Shown: positions 13,262-24,640 of the stretch, in pieces
Numbering within the stretch: the first letter of the stretch is position 1
Layout of the letters: the number at the start of each line of letters is the position of its first letter
Notes under the pieces: model-generated
Databases searched by the model: none
What the model was told of the DNA's origin: nothing
The model's input: the letters and a program-made list of their open reading frames with translations, nothing else
Translations under genes and position numbers: made by a program
NCBI GenBank assembly: GCA_949825065.1
Contig: OX463859.1
Location: forward strand, 19,119,134 to 19,183,133
Reading direction: 5' to 3'
DNA length: 64,000 nucleotides
Source of the DNA: Odontocerum albicorne
Lineage: Eukaryota; Arthropoda; Insecta; Trichoptera; Odontoceridae

Positions 13262-13600
13262 ATTCTTCCGTACCTTTTTTGTCCCGATCTAGTAATACCA
13301 TTCAAATTCTCCCGTACCTTTTTTGTATCGATTTAGTAATATCATTCGAATTCTCCCGTACCTTTTTTGTACCGATCTAGTAATATCATTCAAATTCTCT
13401 TGTACCGATCTAGTAATACCATTCAAATTCTCTCGTACCTTTTTTGCACTAATCGGGCAATACCATTCGAATTCTCAGGTACCTTTTTTGTATCGACAAG
13501 GTAATATCATTCGAATTCTCCCGTCCTTTTTGCACTGATCGGGTAATATCATTCGAATTCCCCGTACTTTTTTTGTATCGATTGGCTAATATGAGTATGC
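13262..13600. repeat. 44-bp minisatellite, about 7-8 copies
   Basis: The unit is roughly ccgtaccttttttgtaccga followed by tctagtaatatcattcraattctc. Unit starts are at about 13270, 13314, 13358, 13402 (lacks the T run), 13435, 13479, 13523 and 13564. Copies are moderately diverged. Confidence 0.95.
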
Positions 13601-13879
13601 AGTCCTAGACATCTTTTGAAAGAGTTTTAAATACATATATGAGTTCTTTCAAGTACCGTTTTTATGTATTCGTACCATGATTCGACGCCATGTCCAGTAG
13701 GTCTCTCTGGATTTTTTTCTCAAAACTTGTATTTATCTTAATAAAATATTTTTTGTAAATGTTGTTTGATATATATACATCATATGCCTTGGGACTTCTA
13801 GACTCTTGATTATTGTGTGTTTTTACGTGTGATAATATGTCATTTCTTCTTTTTGATACGAATAATTGCATTTTACACT

Positions 13880-14275
13880 AGACTGCGCCGGCAAGAACTG
13901 TTCTCAATAACATACGCAAGAACGGGTCTTCCAGCCGCTATGCCGGTCGGAAGGGCCTTAACTCTTCTGAACGGGACTGCTTCGGATATTGACATATTTC
14001 ATATCACATTACCAAACGCAAAAGTAAATTTTCTTCTTAGATTGAGCGCGTTAGAAAGCACTCATCAACATACCTAAATGACTGTGAATATATGTGTGTA
14101 ATATGTTTGTGTGTATATATATACTCGTTTGTATGCATATGGATTATTTTTTATTTTATATAATTTTTAAATTTTTTTTTTCCTCTTTGTAATTTTTCTT
14201 CTTTTTTAATGTCTTGTATTTTCAAAGTAATTGGGCTTAGCCTGTTTTGAAAAAATAAATAAATACATTTTTTGT
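13880..14275 (+). mobile_element. Jockey-type LINE 3' end
   Basis: A short coding end reads RLRRQELFSITYARTGLPAA, then VGRALTLLN and ASDIDIFHI. A stop is followed by a T-rich 3' UTR ending in gtaattgggcttagcctgtt ttgaaaaaat plus (AAAT)n. That UTR ending is common in insect Jockey-superfamily LINEs as I know them. The coding end is consistent with their poorly conserved C-terminus. Confidence 0.65.
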
Positions 14276-14844
14276 AACAGGCATGAAATAATACTATGAG
14301 CACCCGAAATTTAAAATTTTATTTTCAAAATTGACCAGAAAATCAACAAATAAATTAATAAACATATGCATGACCGCATTAAACATTGAGCATAAAAAAC
14401 TTATTAATTTGAAAATTCCTTTCGATTCTGAGCAAATATAACAATAAAAAACCCTTACAGAAACTCCACTCAATACAAATATATATTCTGTTATTTTTTG
14501 CTGATAAATTGTGACCCTTTATTTGAAATTTCATGAATTCTTCTATGACAAATTGGAAGCATGATCAGGGGTGGACGAGCTGGAAGATTGCTTTTTGTGT
14601 ATATATATTTAAAGAGAACCTTTTCGTATTGAGAAATATTTTTCCTTATCTTTGTTTTCTTATAATATATAGCGTTGAGTAAACGATTTATGATAAGGCA
14701 GCTTTTTTTCCATGTAATAAGACTTTAATATTAAAGTTTTTTTTATTTACCAGCTGATTTTAATGACATGTTAAAACCTTATCACAAACATTAAATTTTA
14801 AGTAATAAAAGGTGTGTACCGTTTTTTGTATTCCATTTAATAGT

Positions 14845-15125
14845 AACCTCCGCGGCCTAGTTGGTAAAACGCTTGACTCTACCTAGGGTTTTTGAATTCT
14901 CGATGAGACCCAAAAAAAAGGCCTAAGACTGGTAACAAAAGTTCGTTTGGTAGTAAAACTCGCGTTTGCTAAACTTGTGTGAGTATTGTAATATTTTCAC
15001 TTGCGGTAGAATAACCAATACATGCATTGATGAACTGCGAGTTCCGTGCCTATTTCAGTAGGCTTAAATTGTAATGGGATCGAAGACAATATTGTCTTCC
15101 GGTCACGTCTTTCAGCTATCAGCAT
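14845..15125 (+). mobile_element. SINE-A, near full length
   Basis: The head has ctccgcggcctagttggtaa (A box) and a weak B box (ttttgaattctcgatgag). The middle runs through ggcctaagactgg and ttttcacttgcggtag. The 3' part is gaactgcgagttccgtgcct, then cgaagacaatattgtcttcc and ggtcacgt. About 280 bp. The embedded gaagacaatattgtcttc is a perfect 18-bp palindrome within the family's 3' region. Confidence 0.8.
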
Positions 15126-15129
15126 CGTC

Positions 15130-16370
15130 AATATGGATACATTCAAAAGAACTAGGCGAATTAATTCATGAATCCATTTAAATTAAATTTCCATTTAAGC
15201 ACGCGTTAAAAATAAACCTTTTAAGTGGATAATATTTTTAAAACTTATTTTTTAAAGTTCACAAAAAAAATGGAAGGTTAAGTAATTAATTTAATTAAGT
15301 TTTAATTTTTATCCCGAAAAAATAGTAAAAATTTGTTAATTTAAAATTCCTTCGCTAAGAAAATTAGTTTTATCTTGTGAAATATCCGTTTAAAATATAA
15401 ATCCTTTTCTACATCGTATTAGGAATATAATACGAAAATAGCTTTTACACACAAATATATCTACAGGATCAACACAGTTAAATTTTGAACTTTACCGGTC
15501 TTATATGCCCCGTTTTCAGTACAAAATCAGCTTAGATATTATCTTATTTAACGCTAGTTCAAAGGAATTACTGTTAAATTATAATTTACAGCCCTACAAA
15601 ATAGATTTTTTTTTAAAATGGCTATTCGCTCCCAATTGAGTGTTTCTAATCAGTGAGCAACGATAAATTGATCACATTAATTGAGAAAGTTGAATATGCA
15701 CTTGAACTACAATCACAGTAAGCTCTTGTTGTCAAAATTTAGTATACCACCTCGTCAAAAAGTTTAAATTTAAAATTAGTATCAAATGAGAATACTTATC
15801 CTATGATATATTTTTAATTCATTTGGAAAAAAATTCCTTCGTTAGTCGCAAATGGAGGGATACAAATTTATGATGATTTTTCTCATATTGATTGTTATAG
15901 AGTTATTTGTTAAAAATTGATCTAATAGAACATATAATCCAACGAATCTGAATTCTCCCCCGATGACTTGATGTTTCATACATATACGTGTATGTTATAT
16001 GAGAACATGAGTCTGTTTGCATTGCAACCAAATTAAAAAATATTCACTTGAAAATTATAAAATATTAGGTGTAACTCGTGAAAAATCATGGGACGTAAAC
16101 TTTCAGCTAAGCTGAAAGGTTGAAAAATAAAAACTACTGAAAAAGTTATAAGAATGAATGTTTGTTTTAAAATTTTGGTAACCGGAAAATCTAAATTGCT
16201 TGACAACTCCATGAAAAGTGGAAAGAACTGACGTCATGGTTCATTTTTATCTTTCAGAAGAACAGTTCCTTTATGTCAGCCATATTTAAATGTTTTTTTT
16301 TTCAGGAAATATCTCAGCTGCAAAATTGAGAGAATGTCAAATTTGGCATTCAGTATTCATCGAGCTACAG
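15130..16370. other. Unassigned AT-rich stretch
   Basis: No gene or recognised repeat. A-run and T-run rich, with no long open frame on either strand. Confidence 0.4.
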
Positions 16371-16374
16371 TTAG

Positions 16375-17305
16375 GAATTTCAACTCGTTTTCGTGAAAGT
16401 TGTCATAGTGGCAAACTTCAAGTCTTCTCTCAGAAACGTTACGTATTCACTGTGCTCCTTTAGCCCTATGCGTAATGTATCTCATCATATATGCATCAAT
16501 ATCGCTCATAATAGATGTCCTTCTGTATCGAACACCTCTTACATCTTTTGAAACAAATAAATCACCGATTATTCTTTTCCTAAGTTTTCTCGGTCTACTT
16601 CATACTCGTTGTTTATTAATTTCAAACCTATATATTTTCTATTTTAAATCATCCTTTACTGTCCATGCAGTACCACTCTGGAACCAGTTACAAACCAATG
16701 TTAGATTCGCTTCCTAATTGGCATGTTTTAAAAAATGATTCTCAATTTTACGTAATGTTTCAAGCGGGTCTGGCGTTCCTGGCGAGTTCCCCAACCATTT
16801 GGAATTAGTTATAAACTAATGCTTGACTCGCTTTGTCATTGGCACGTTTTAAAAAATAACTGAAAAAAACCTTTAATTTATAGTCAGTAATGTTTCCTTT
16901 TTTTATTTCCTTTCTATCATCGCTTCTGTTTTCTTTTAATTGGTGTTATCTCACTTTTACTTTCCTACTATATATCATACATTGTTCATGAATTTTGTAC
17001 AGATGAATAATTATTTGAACGGTTTTTGCGACCTTTATTAACTTTTGTCTGGTTAGTTGGATGAGATTTCTGCCAAGCAATAATCCCGCTAGGTTATTTT
17101 TACAATAAAGTGTAAAATAAACACAATTTCTTAATATTTTCCAATGTATTATTTCAACGTGGCCAAACAATCGAAAAAAACAGAGCATCATTATTCCTGT
17201 TTTATTAATTTTTCGCTTAAATATTTTAAAAAATCGATGTTATGTACGATGTATTTTTTATGTAATTGGGTTTAATCTACATCAAAAGAAAAAAGTATTT
17301 ATATT
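16375..17305 (+). mobile_element. LINE-K remnant and 3' UTR
   Basis: A decayed C-terminus is recognisable by comparison with 62700-62960: both share ctgtccatgcagt, then ctctggaa-cagttacaaa and cgctt-ntnattggcatgnttt. In this copy that block is duplicated, at about 16670-16735 and again in decayed form at 16790-16855. The 3' UTR at 17250-17300 ends tatgtaattgggtttaatct, a Jockey-type ending. Multiple stops. Confidence 0.6.
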
Positions 17306-17745
17306 TCATTGTTTGTAACTAGAGGTAAATTTTACGTATTAATAATAAGCATGAGATACGATTTCGTTCGCGCAATTTATCAAAATGTATTTATTAAATG
17401 TGATAAAATTGTACATAAAACCATGTTAAACTAGTAAATAATATTGAACACCTTAGGTCACAAAAATAACCTGAAATAAGATAATATTGATTTAAAAAAA
17501 AAAAAAAACAACGTTGACATGTTTTATTTCTGCTTACCACAGATTTTTTAATTTGTTTGCCAAACACTGGATTATCAGATAAATTAATTTTGAATGAATG
17601 TTGTTCATTATCTTTTGATTTGAGTGCCTCTAGTTATAGTTTGCCGGTTAAGGGGAGGCAATTGATGATAACTTTTTATATATCAGGTATGGTGTTGACC
17701 ATTAATACATAATAAAATAATTTTCATTCCCTCGTTTCATGTGAT

Positions 17746-18010
17746 AACTTCCGTGGCCTGGTTTGTTGTAAGTTTGATTTCCAGTATGGTATTTTGGTTT
17801 CGATTTCTGATGGAAAACAAACTTTCCTAATAAAATGTAACAACATTTACAAGCGCCTGTCTGAGAACAAAAGTTACATATGCCAAACGTAGTATTACAC
17901 ATTCGTGTTGTAATAAAAGAGTTTCATGTTTGCTCCTACGGTTCTGAACCCGAAGGCTCCATTAATGAGATAAAAACAATGTTGTTTCCCGGTCTCGCTT
18001 TTAAATATGT
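17746..18010 (+). mobile_element. SINE-A, near full length, diverged
   Basis: The head aacttccgtggcctggtttg has its A and B boxes shortened. The 3' region ggttctgaacccgaaggctc, then attaatgagataaaaacaat and tttcccggtctcgc matches the SINE-A 3' consensus. Confidence 0.7.
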
Positions 18011-18720
18011 ACATTTCGAATACCTTAGTGGGTATCATATGAATGAAAACTAAAATTTTATCTTTAAATACATCGCATAATTAAAAATATTGACTTATTT
18101 TTTATTATGTCAATGTTTCATTACACCTTTGTTGTATTAAGTCAGACCTGGTAGATTTGTTACTATTTAGAAATCTCTTTCAACTTGTAAAAAAGTTTTT
18201 AAGGAAACTTGAAATGACAAACAGATGGAAAATAAAAAAAAGATGGGTGTCAGTGAATCCGCGATTCCCGTATTCCGATTTGGATACATAAGTCATCATT
18301 CATCACTTCCGTCAATTCATCAAAAAAATAAATAAAACAAAAAATAAACGGTGAACATGTAAAGCGATCTTAAAAATTATTTATATTAGAGTGGTGTATA
18401 TATGATTTTATATCATTCTGTGGTTCTAAATAAAATCAGGTGAAATGCTATCTGAAAGCATATTTAAAATTAAAATCTTTTATGAATCAACAAGTCAATT
18501 ATTCATTAGAATATTGGTACCGATAATGCGGCCTGTGATATTTAGACAGATATCAATATTATAACGATCAAATAATTAGGTAGTATTATAATTCCAACTG
18601 AGCTTGTTTCGAAAACCGTTAGTAAGATAGTACATGACTTGTTTGAGTTCTTTTGGGTCTCGACAGTGTTAACGTTATTGTAATTAATACTTTATATTAT
18701 AGTGTACGTGTATAAGATGG
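18010..18720. other. Unassigned stretch
   Basis: AT-rich with no recognised family. At about 18240-18310 a short GC-richer patch has no open frame. Confidence 0.35.
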
Positions 18721-18724
18721 TGGG

Positions 18725-18865
18725 TTTGCCAAGTGACAATACACGACAAATGAAAGGCAACCAACCCAGATCCATTAAAATTGTGTGTCTGAATTAAATT
18801 ACCTGTTGTTTTTCGCAAATTTATAAATATTTCATGTCATGTTTAAAAAAAAATTCTTACCAATA
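18725..18865 (+). mobile_element. LINE-J 3'-UTR fragment
   Basis: It contains acgacaaatgaaaggcaacc, cccagatccattaaaattgt, ttacctgttgtttttcgcaa and tcatgtcatgt, aligning with the LINE-J 3' UTR. 5'-truncated. Confidence 0.8.
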
Positions 18866-18869
18866 ATAC

Positions 18870-19675
18870 AATTATTTTACGAAATTTGGTGTGAGAGGTG
18901 GATAGTTAACATTTTTAATGTAAAAAAAAAACGTGTCATAAAAAAAAACAAAAAAAAAAATACAAATTAAATAAAGTTATCGTACACCAAGATAAAAAAT
19001 ACGACATTTGAAAATAAAAATGACGGAAAACAGTTTATCACTAAAGGGAAATACAATGTTTTTTATTCGCTTTTTGAAGCACGTCAGCTGGTATGTTTCA
19101 GAGTCTTACAGCAATAAAATAAGGCGTGAAAAATTAAGAGCAGTGAACTGGAAAAGTCATAAGGCAATTTATACTTGAGCGTAGCATGAGACCGTGACAG
19201 GACAGTTGCTTAAAATGTTCACCGATATATGAGGTGGCAGCAGCACAGTTAAGGTTGTTATACAGAAATCACCATCCAATTGAGATGGATGAGCGATTAG
19301 ACCGGGCTACATCGATTAGTCTTTAAGAGAGGTTCCTAATAAGCTGAAGGCTAAAAACATTTTATTTCGTTTAATGTATGATCTTTTATTGCGCATTAAC
19401 TATAGTTACAATAGTAGAATTTGGATTAGATTTTTGATCGGTCGTGAAAAGAAAATTAAGGTGTTACAAAAGGTATAAACAATAATATAACTTATATGGT
19501 ACACAAAATATTTAAAAAAAAGAAGACGTTCATGCATACTACCTACAATCCATATAATAAACACAAGCACGTTACAGACCACAGCTCAAGAGGTTCAGAA
19601 CCGTCATATACTAAAAAACTGTTTGGAAAAAATAATCTTATAATTCACCAGCCCAATAAATACACATATAGTATT
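18870..19675. other. Unassigned stretch upstream of an orphan ORF
   Basis: AT-rich. A 66-codon open frame at 19496-19696 has low-complexity Lys/His/Asn composition and is probably chance. Confidence 0.35.
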
Positions 19676-19680
19676 GAAAT

Positions 19681-19923
19681 TTCAACAGCTTTTTAGATGT
19701 CTTAGAAAGATTCAGAGAAAAAAAAATCAATGATAAGAAAACGGAAAAATATACAACAGTTATGCCGTGGCGCCAGATTTATGGTTCAAATAAACAAAAA
19801 CGCTCCGTGAGAGAACTTTTAAAGGCATTAAAACTATCTCTTAATATTTCCGATACTGCAGTGTACTCATTACACAATCGATGTAATCTGGGTATAAAAG
19901 AAATGGATAATAAAATATTTTAA
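19681..19923 (+). CDS. Orphan ORF of about 80 codons, unidentified
   Basis: The frame is open from just after a TGA at 19675-19677 to TAA 19921-19923. The first ATG is at 19762 (MPWRQIYG...), giving about 53 residues; before it the frame continues FLDVLERFREKKIN, so an upstream start or splice is possible. The residue mix is protein-like (VRELLKALKLSLNISD, TAVYSLHNRCNLGI), with amphipathic helices and no low-complexity bias, unlike the surrounding A-run frames. I do not recognise the family. It could be a TE or viral-type fragment or a host exon. Confidence 0.35.
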   Translation, partial: FNSFLDVLERFREKKINDKKTEKYTTVMPWRQIYGSNKQKRSVRELLKALKLSLNISDTAVYSLHNRCNLGIKEMDNKIF

Positions 19924-20390
19924 AGGCTCCATAAGTGTTTTATATATGTTATAATAGTTTTATATCAGACGCCTTTTAAGTGAAAGTCATCAATTATATG
20001 CCAAGAAAAATTAAATAATGTAAAAGCAAAATTACAAAAAAATCACTTAAATTTCTCATATCATAATGCAATTACCAAGTGAATTGGCGAAAAACTCAAC
20101 TTTGGTTAAAAATTGCAAATGATTTTTTTTTATGTAACAATTAAGCACTTAAGCGGCTATTTCGTTCCCAATCCGCCTCCAAAATCAATCATTTCACTCA
20201 ATTGTGTAACTTTTGATTGATCGCTTTTGGTGCAATATCCTGCTTATAAATTCCTCAAACACAGGCTGTTTGCAATAATAGCATTTCAAAAACATCAATT
20301 TTGTTGTTCGTGTTATTTTTGATTGTCGAGTTTTTGGTTTATTTCGCGTGTTTCGACTGCGTAATGTCCGCAACAAACGAGTCTTTTCGC

Positions 20391-20482
20391 AGCAAGTCAT
20401 CCCAAGGGCGCTGACATTCGCAGCAAGATATTCCAAGGGCGCTGACATTCGCAGCAAGTTATTCCAAGAGAGCCGACATTCG
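20391..20482. repeat. 30-31-bp tandem repeat, 3 copies
   Basis: The unit is cgcagcaagatattccaagg gcgctgacatt. Copies begin near 20391, 20422 and 20453, the last one diverging (gagccgacattcg). The GC content stands out from the flanks. The flank 20330-20390 (cgcgtgtttcgactgcgtaa) is similarly GC-rich. Confidence 0.85.
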
Positions 20483-20929
20483 AAAGAAATAGAGAAGAGT
20501 TTTGAATTCAAACTTTGGCTCAAGATACTCAGATTTTCGGCACTTATTTTACAAAACTATTTATTGCTACGTGACACATGTATCATTCAACCAGAAATAT
20601 ATTTAAAAAGCCTTAGTTTATTGAAAATTTAAAGGAAATTGAAATAATGGTTCGTATGTGTAGTGCTTTTGGTATATGAACGTTCATATGGAAGATGGAA
20701 TATAAACTTTGAATTATTAAAATTCATTTATTAATGATTCAATGTATTGATATTTAGTGACATGAGAAGATTTGTATTGATGGAATTGGTAATCGTTATT
20801 TATTTAATACTAGCGGTAGAACGCGGTTTTATCCGTGAGTATATCATAGGTGCAATTCGGTGACTATCCAAGTAGGAACCAAATTAATTAAAACACTTTT
20901 AAAATACATCCAGTATGAAATTTGCTAAA

Positions 20930-21420
20930 GCGATAATCCACAACAGAATTTTACATCCAATTTTGATGTTTAGGAGTGAAACGTGGACATAAGGTACTAA
21001 CTAAATGTTGTAGAAATATGTACACTGAGAATAAAACAAAGGGTGACAATGTTTGACTGAATACATAATGAAGTGATAAAGAATTAACATAAAATTAAAG
21101 CTGATGTGTTGAGTTATAAAGAATAAACTTAAAATAAAAGCTGATGTGTTGAGTAAGATGATGAAAAGCACTATGAGATAATTTGGGCACATTGAACGAA
21201 TAAATACTAACAAAACAGTGAAAATATGAGAGGGAGGGGTTGTAAATAAAGAAACAAGGAAAGTATACTTGAATCAAGTGAATTATATTACGAAAGAAAT
21301 AAATGTAAGATATTATAGAAATCGTAGTAGTTGAATGAGAAGGCGTATGAATTTGGATGAAGTGTAATATGTGTTTCGAGGAAGGAAACTATGTTGCTCT
21401 ATTTTCTTTACTTTCTCTTT
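20930..21420 (+). mobile_element. LINE-A C-terminal remnant
   Basis: Plus-strand pattern: agtgaaacgtggacat (LMYGSETW-type region), tgttgtagaaatatgtacac, aagctgatgtgttgagtaag atg, atttgggcacattgaacgaa (GHIER), gaaagaaataaatgtaagat. A block of about 42 bp is duplicated at 21085-21152 (attaaagctgatgtgttgag and aataaaagctgatgtgttga). Many stops. Confidence 0.7.
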
Positions 21421-21599
21421 ACTTTGCTGTGGTTTTTTGATTTTTGTTTCTAAACACCCTGTAGAAATAAACTGGTTTGAAATTGTTTTTGGCTTGAAAT
21501 AGCACATAGAATCAAAAGTCGGTTCGGTGCACTTTCAAATATTTTCGATGTGATTCGTGTTTTGAGATTTTTCAATAGCTTTATATGTAAAATACCAAG

Positions 21600-21790
21600 T
21601 AAAATAAACATATCAAAGCAACAAACAAGACTCCGTTTATACTCCCCTGATAATGAAGTAAAAGCCTTGAAACCGGTAGGGTTATACCGTTACAAAAAGG
21701 GGAATAAACAGTGTTTGATAAAACAAATTACAACGTCTTGAAATCTCGACATGCCATAACTATAAACAAAATATAAGTCATGTTACATTA
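21600..21790 (+). repeat. PLE-R terminal repeat
   Basis: It contains actcccctgataatgaagta, ccttgaaaccggtagggtta, taccgttac, ggggaataaacagtgtttga and taaaacaaattacaacgtct, ending ataactataaac. This is the plus-strand form of the repeat. Confidence 0.8.
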
Positions 21791-21970
21791 CATTTATATA
21801 TATTTAAAAAAAAATAAGTAATCCACCCGAATAAGGATGATTTGTGTCACCAAATGAAAGACGTTATGAAATTATATGAGTCAATACAATATAACCAATT
21901 TTCAAAAATGACAATTCTAGATAATTGAAAGTTTCAACTGATTAAGCTTCAAAAAATAAACAGTCAATCT
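21790..21970 (-). mobile_element. Jockey/I-type LINE 3'-UTR fragment
   Basis: On the minus strand, aacgtctttcatttggtgac, acaaatcatccttattcggg and tggattactta poly-A match the 3' UTR at 28490-28550 (gtctttcgtttggtggcaca, then aatcatcctagtttgggtgg). Confidence 0.7.
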
Positions 21971-21994
21971 ATAAATGAAATCAATATGCAAATG

Positions 21995-22255
21995 AAGTAT
22001 GTCATGCGTTCTAAGGATCTTCCATTTCGACTTTGTCGAGTGGGTTTTTTATTAGTCTTTCCTTATTCATTCGTTCCATATAGCCAGCCCACGTTCGAGT
22101 ACTTTTATCTATCTAACTCGACAATCAGCATTAAGTTCACATTCATTCTTAATCATTTTATTCAGTTTTTTGTCATACATTGTCACTCTATATATTCTTC
22201 TCAGCACCTGCATTTTACACCATTCATTATTTTATTTCCTAATAGTACCAACAAA
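21995..22255 (-). mobile_element. LINE-A C-terminal remnant
   Basis: On the minus strand it reads approximately GLYGTNE-type and NKEKTNKKPTRQS-type text around a VTMYDKKLNKMIKNE block, matching LINE-A at 3005-3300. Decayed. Confidence 0.55.
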
Positions 22256-22264
22256 TAAACAGGA

Positions 22265-22425
22265 TCTCCTGCCCGGTTAAACCGTTAGTAACAATATTCC
22301 CACCTCCTAGGTATGTGTCTGTTTCCAACATTTATGATGAACTGCAAGTTACGCACATACTTTGGTGGTTTTTAACTTTGAAGGCTTAATTACTGGTGTT
22401 GATGATAACACTGCCAACCAGCCAT
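22265..22425 (+). mobile_element. SINE-A fragment
   Basis: atgaactgcaagttacgcac, then ctttgaaggcttaattactg and gatgataacactgcc match the SINE-A 3' region. The tRNA-like head (cccggttaaaccgttagtaa) is degraded. Confidence 0.5.
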
Positions 22426-22804
22426 TCTTTTCCACATGCCTTTACCAATAATTTGGATATGCTGAAGGGTTTTTTATAAGTAACGATACAATGCAGATAT
22501 ATTGAAACATAAATCAATCAACTATAAACGGATTTATTTAAAAAAACTTTAAACTTTTAAATAATCAAGAGTAAGTTCCACTTTGAGATGGGTTTATATA
22601 GTAATTTTGTATTTATTTCAGATTTTATGAGGAATAAAATGCAAAATTACGAAATCAATATACATGTAAACAATATAATATACGTGTATATGTGTATGTA
22701 GTGTAGTCACATTTGAACAAAGTGAATACGAACATTAAGAAAAATCTTAATAAAAAATAAATGAATTTTTTTAATAATATATATGACCGAAGTCATATGT
22801 ATCC

Positions 22805-22925
22805 TTACCCTCGAGCACTCGGCGGAAAAATTGCCTGTGTCGTTCAAGGGGAGTAACACAGCGCGAGGTTCAAACCGAAGATCTTCCGGACGGAAGTCCA
22901 ATACATTACCGCGCGGCCATGCACC
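22805..22925 (-). mobile_element. tRNA-derived element (possible third SINE family)
   Basis: On the minus strand, gcatggccgcgcggtaatgt (A-box-like) and gatcttcggtttgaacctcg (B-box-like, close to GGTTCGANNCC) lie at tRNA spacing. gtgttactccccttgaacga follows. GC content is much above the flanks, so it is less decayed than most SINE copies here. It could be a SINE head or a tRNA pseudogene. Confidence 0.5.
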
Positions 22926-22929
22926 TCAC

Positions 22930-23835
22930 TAGATTGGAAAAATTTGGAGGATTGACCAACTTTTACACAGTTTTGGTGCTTTATGATTTTTTACTTTAGC
23001 TGCGAACATAGATGAAATCAAAACGAACATTTACAGCGAAAAACAATTTCAAAAAAGTATAAAAAAATTGCACTATCGCAATAAAAGGAACAAATAATTC
23101 GAACAATGAAATACAATCATTTCAATTTGATCTACCTCCATCGTTTCACTTTCAATGATAGAGCGGTTTTATTGTATTTATTTTTAGTGAGCTATTCAAT
23201 CATCGGGCTTTTTTCCAAAAGCTTTTAAGCTGTCATCAAAAGCTCTCATTTTTGCAGGGTGAATTCATTGTTGTCATGTTTTGTGATTCACAATAGCATC
23301 GTGTCTTTATTCAATCGAATTTCAGAGAAAGTGCAGCAGTTATAAATTAATTAAAGTTGAATGCTTCTTTGATATTCTTGGCTTCTGTTTTACTTTTCAA
23401 TGACTTTCATCTGTTTACAAAAGATGATAGTTATGCAGGTCACAACGTTCAAAAGACAAGACAAATGGCTGAGAAAAACATCGTTTATTTATTTTGATAG
23501 CTGTGTAGTTTGATTATTGAGCGACACCATCTTCCGTACAAGTTGTACACCCAAGATGGACCCTGTCTTTTCCCCTCAATTGGTCATTTAACCTACTATG
23601 TTATTTGCAAATTCTTCAGCCATTCAATGATCCACGGTATGGATTTATCCACTTTGGCGTCTTTTCAAAAGAGCTTTAAATTTTCTCTTACAGTTTTACT
23701 GTGAACGGATATGCCGACCTTTTCAAGTTCGCCTTGATTAAATGCAATTTTATTGAGAAAAGAAGTTTTCCTATTTTAGTCGAGAGCTCCCAATGCTTTT
23801 GTTCTAATGAAAGCTTATTTTTTGTAACGACTTAT
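22930..23835. other. Unassigned stretch
   Basis: A 64-codon frame at 23510-23704 (plus) reads RHHLPYKLYTQDGPCLFPSI and is GC-richer than its flanks. It may be a decayed TE coding fragment, but I cannot place it. The remainder shows nothing recognisable. Confidence 0.3.
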
Positions 23836-23839
23836 ATAA

Positions 23840-23930
23840 TGTTACAGGTAGAATGTTTGACTATAAATCAAGGGTTTTAGGTCCCATTTCTGATAGACCC
23901 CAAAAAATATCCTAGTTCGATTAGCACCCT
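23840..23930 (+). mobile_element. SINE-A head fragment
   Basis: ggtagaatgtttgactataa, then aagggttttaggtcccattt and gaccccaaaaaatatcctag parallel the head and linker of the SINE-A at 14845. Confidence 0.45.
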
Positions 23931-23999
23931 TAGTTCTGGTTAGTTGGATAAAAATTTACAAATACTGTACTGCATTGAATTGTATTACATGTTATTTCG

Positions 24000-24175
24000 T
24001 TGTATACAGTTTAACTTGGTAGGCTTATTGCCATATAGTAATCTCTTCCAACTAAGCACAACGATATTAATGAGACCTCGAGTGAAAACCAGACTGTTTT
24101 TTTTAAATCTGGGTTCCAAAGGAATCGAGCTACGAGACATGCTTCTTATCAACTATGTTAGGTCACGGAGATCGT
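24000..24175 (-). mobile_element. SINE-B copy
   Basis: On the minus strand: head ccgtgacctaacatagttga taagaagcatg, B-box region agctcgattcctttggaacc, body ccagactgg-type reading (complement of gtgaaaaccagactg), then ttggaagagattactatatg and gcaataagcct. Confidence 0.7.
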
Positions 24176-24279
24176 TTGTATTGTAAACAAATAATACAGA
24201 AAAAAGTTTGTTTATTTCATAATAAGTCATTTCAAAAATAAAAGTTGCAAGTGCATGCTGTAAAATGATATAACCTTTA

Positions 24280-24640
24280 TGCATTTCCAGTTTATCGCTC
24301 TTCATTTTTCACGTCGTCCTTTTCTGTCCATTCTGTAAGACTCTGCAACCAGATAGTGTTAATAAATTGGTCGCCATATTGTTGACATGCTTAAAAAAGC
24401 AACAAAAATAACATCCTCTTTCAATGACAATGAACGTTCTTTCTGTTTTACCGTTATTGTTTTTTTTCCTATCTCTCTTTCCTTCTCCTGACCTTGTCCA
24501 ATTTATATTTGTTTTTTGTATTCTTGTGTTGTTTTTTCACTTCACACCAATAATGTAAATTTACCTTTCATTCAAATCTTTGTAACACAATTGTATGGTC
24601 AGTTGCAAAATATTGACATTTAGTAATAAACTTTTCATAT
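24280..24640 (+). mobile_element. LINE-K C-terminal/3'-UTR remnant
   Basis: tttatcgctcttcatttttc, acgtcgtccttttctgtcca, a ctctgcaaccag-type block and gacatgcttaaaaaagcaac align by eye with 62750-62880. The downstream T-rich stretch is the 3' UTR. Confidence 0.6.

Noticed and set aside
13323..13538. 71-codon ORF in the 44-bp minisatellite
   Set aside because: The frame exists only because of repeat phasing.
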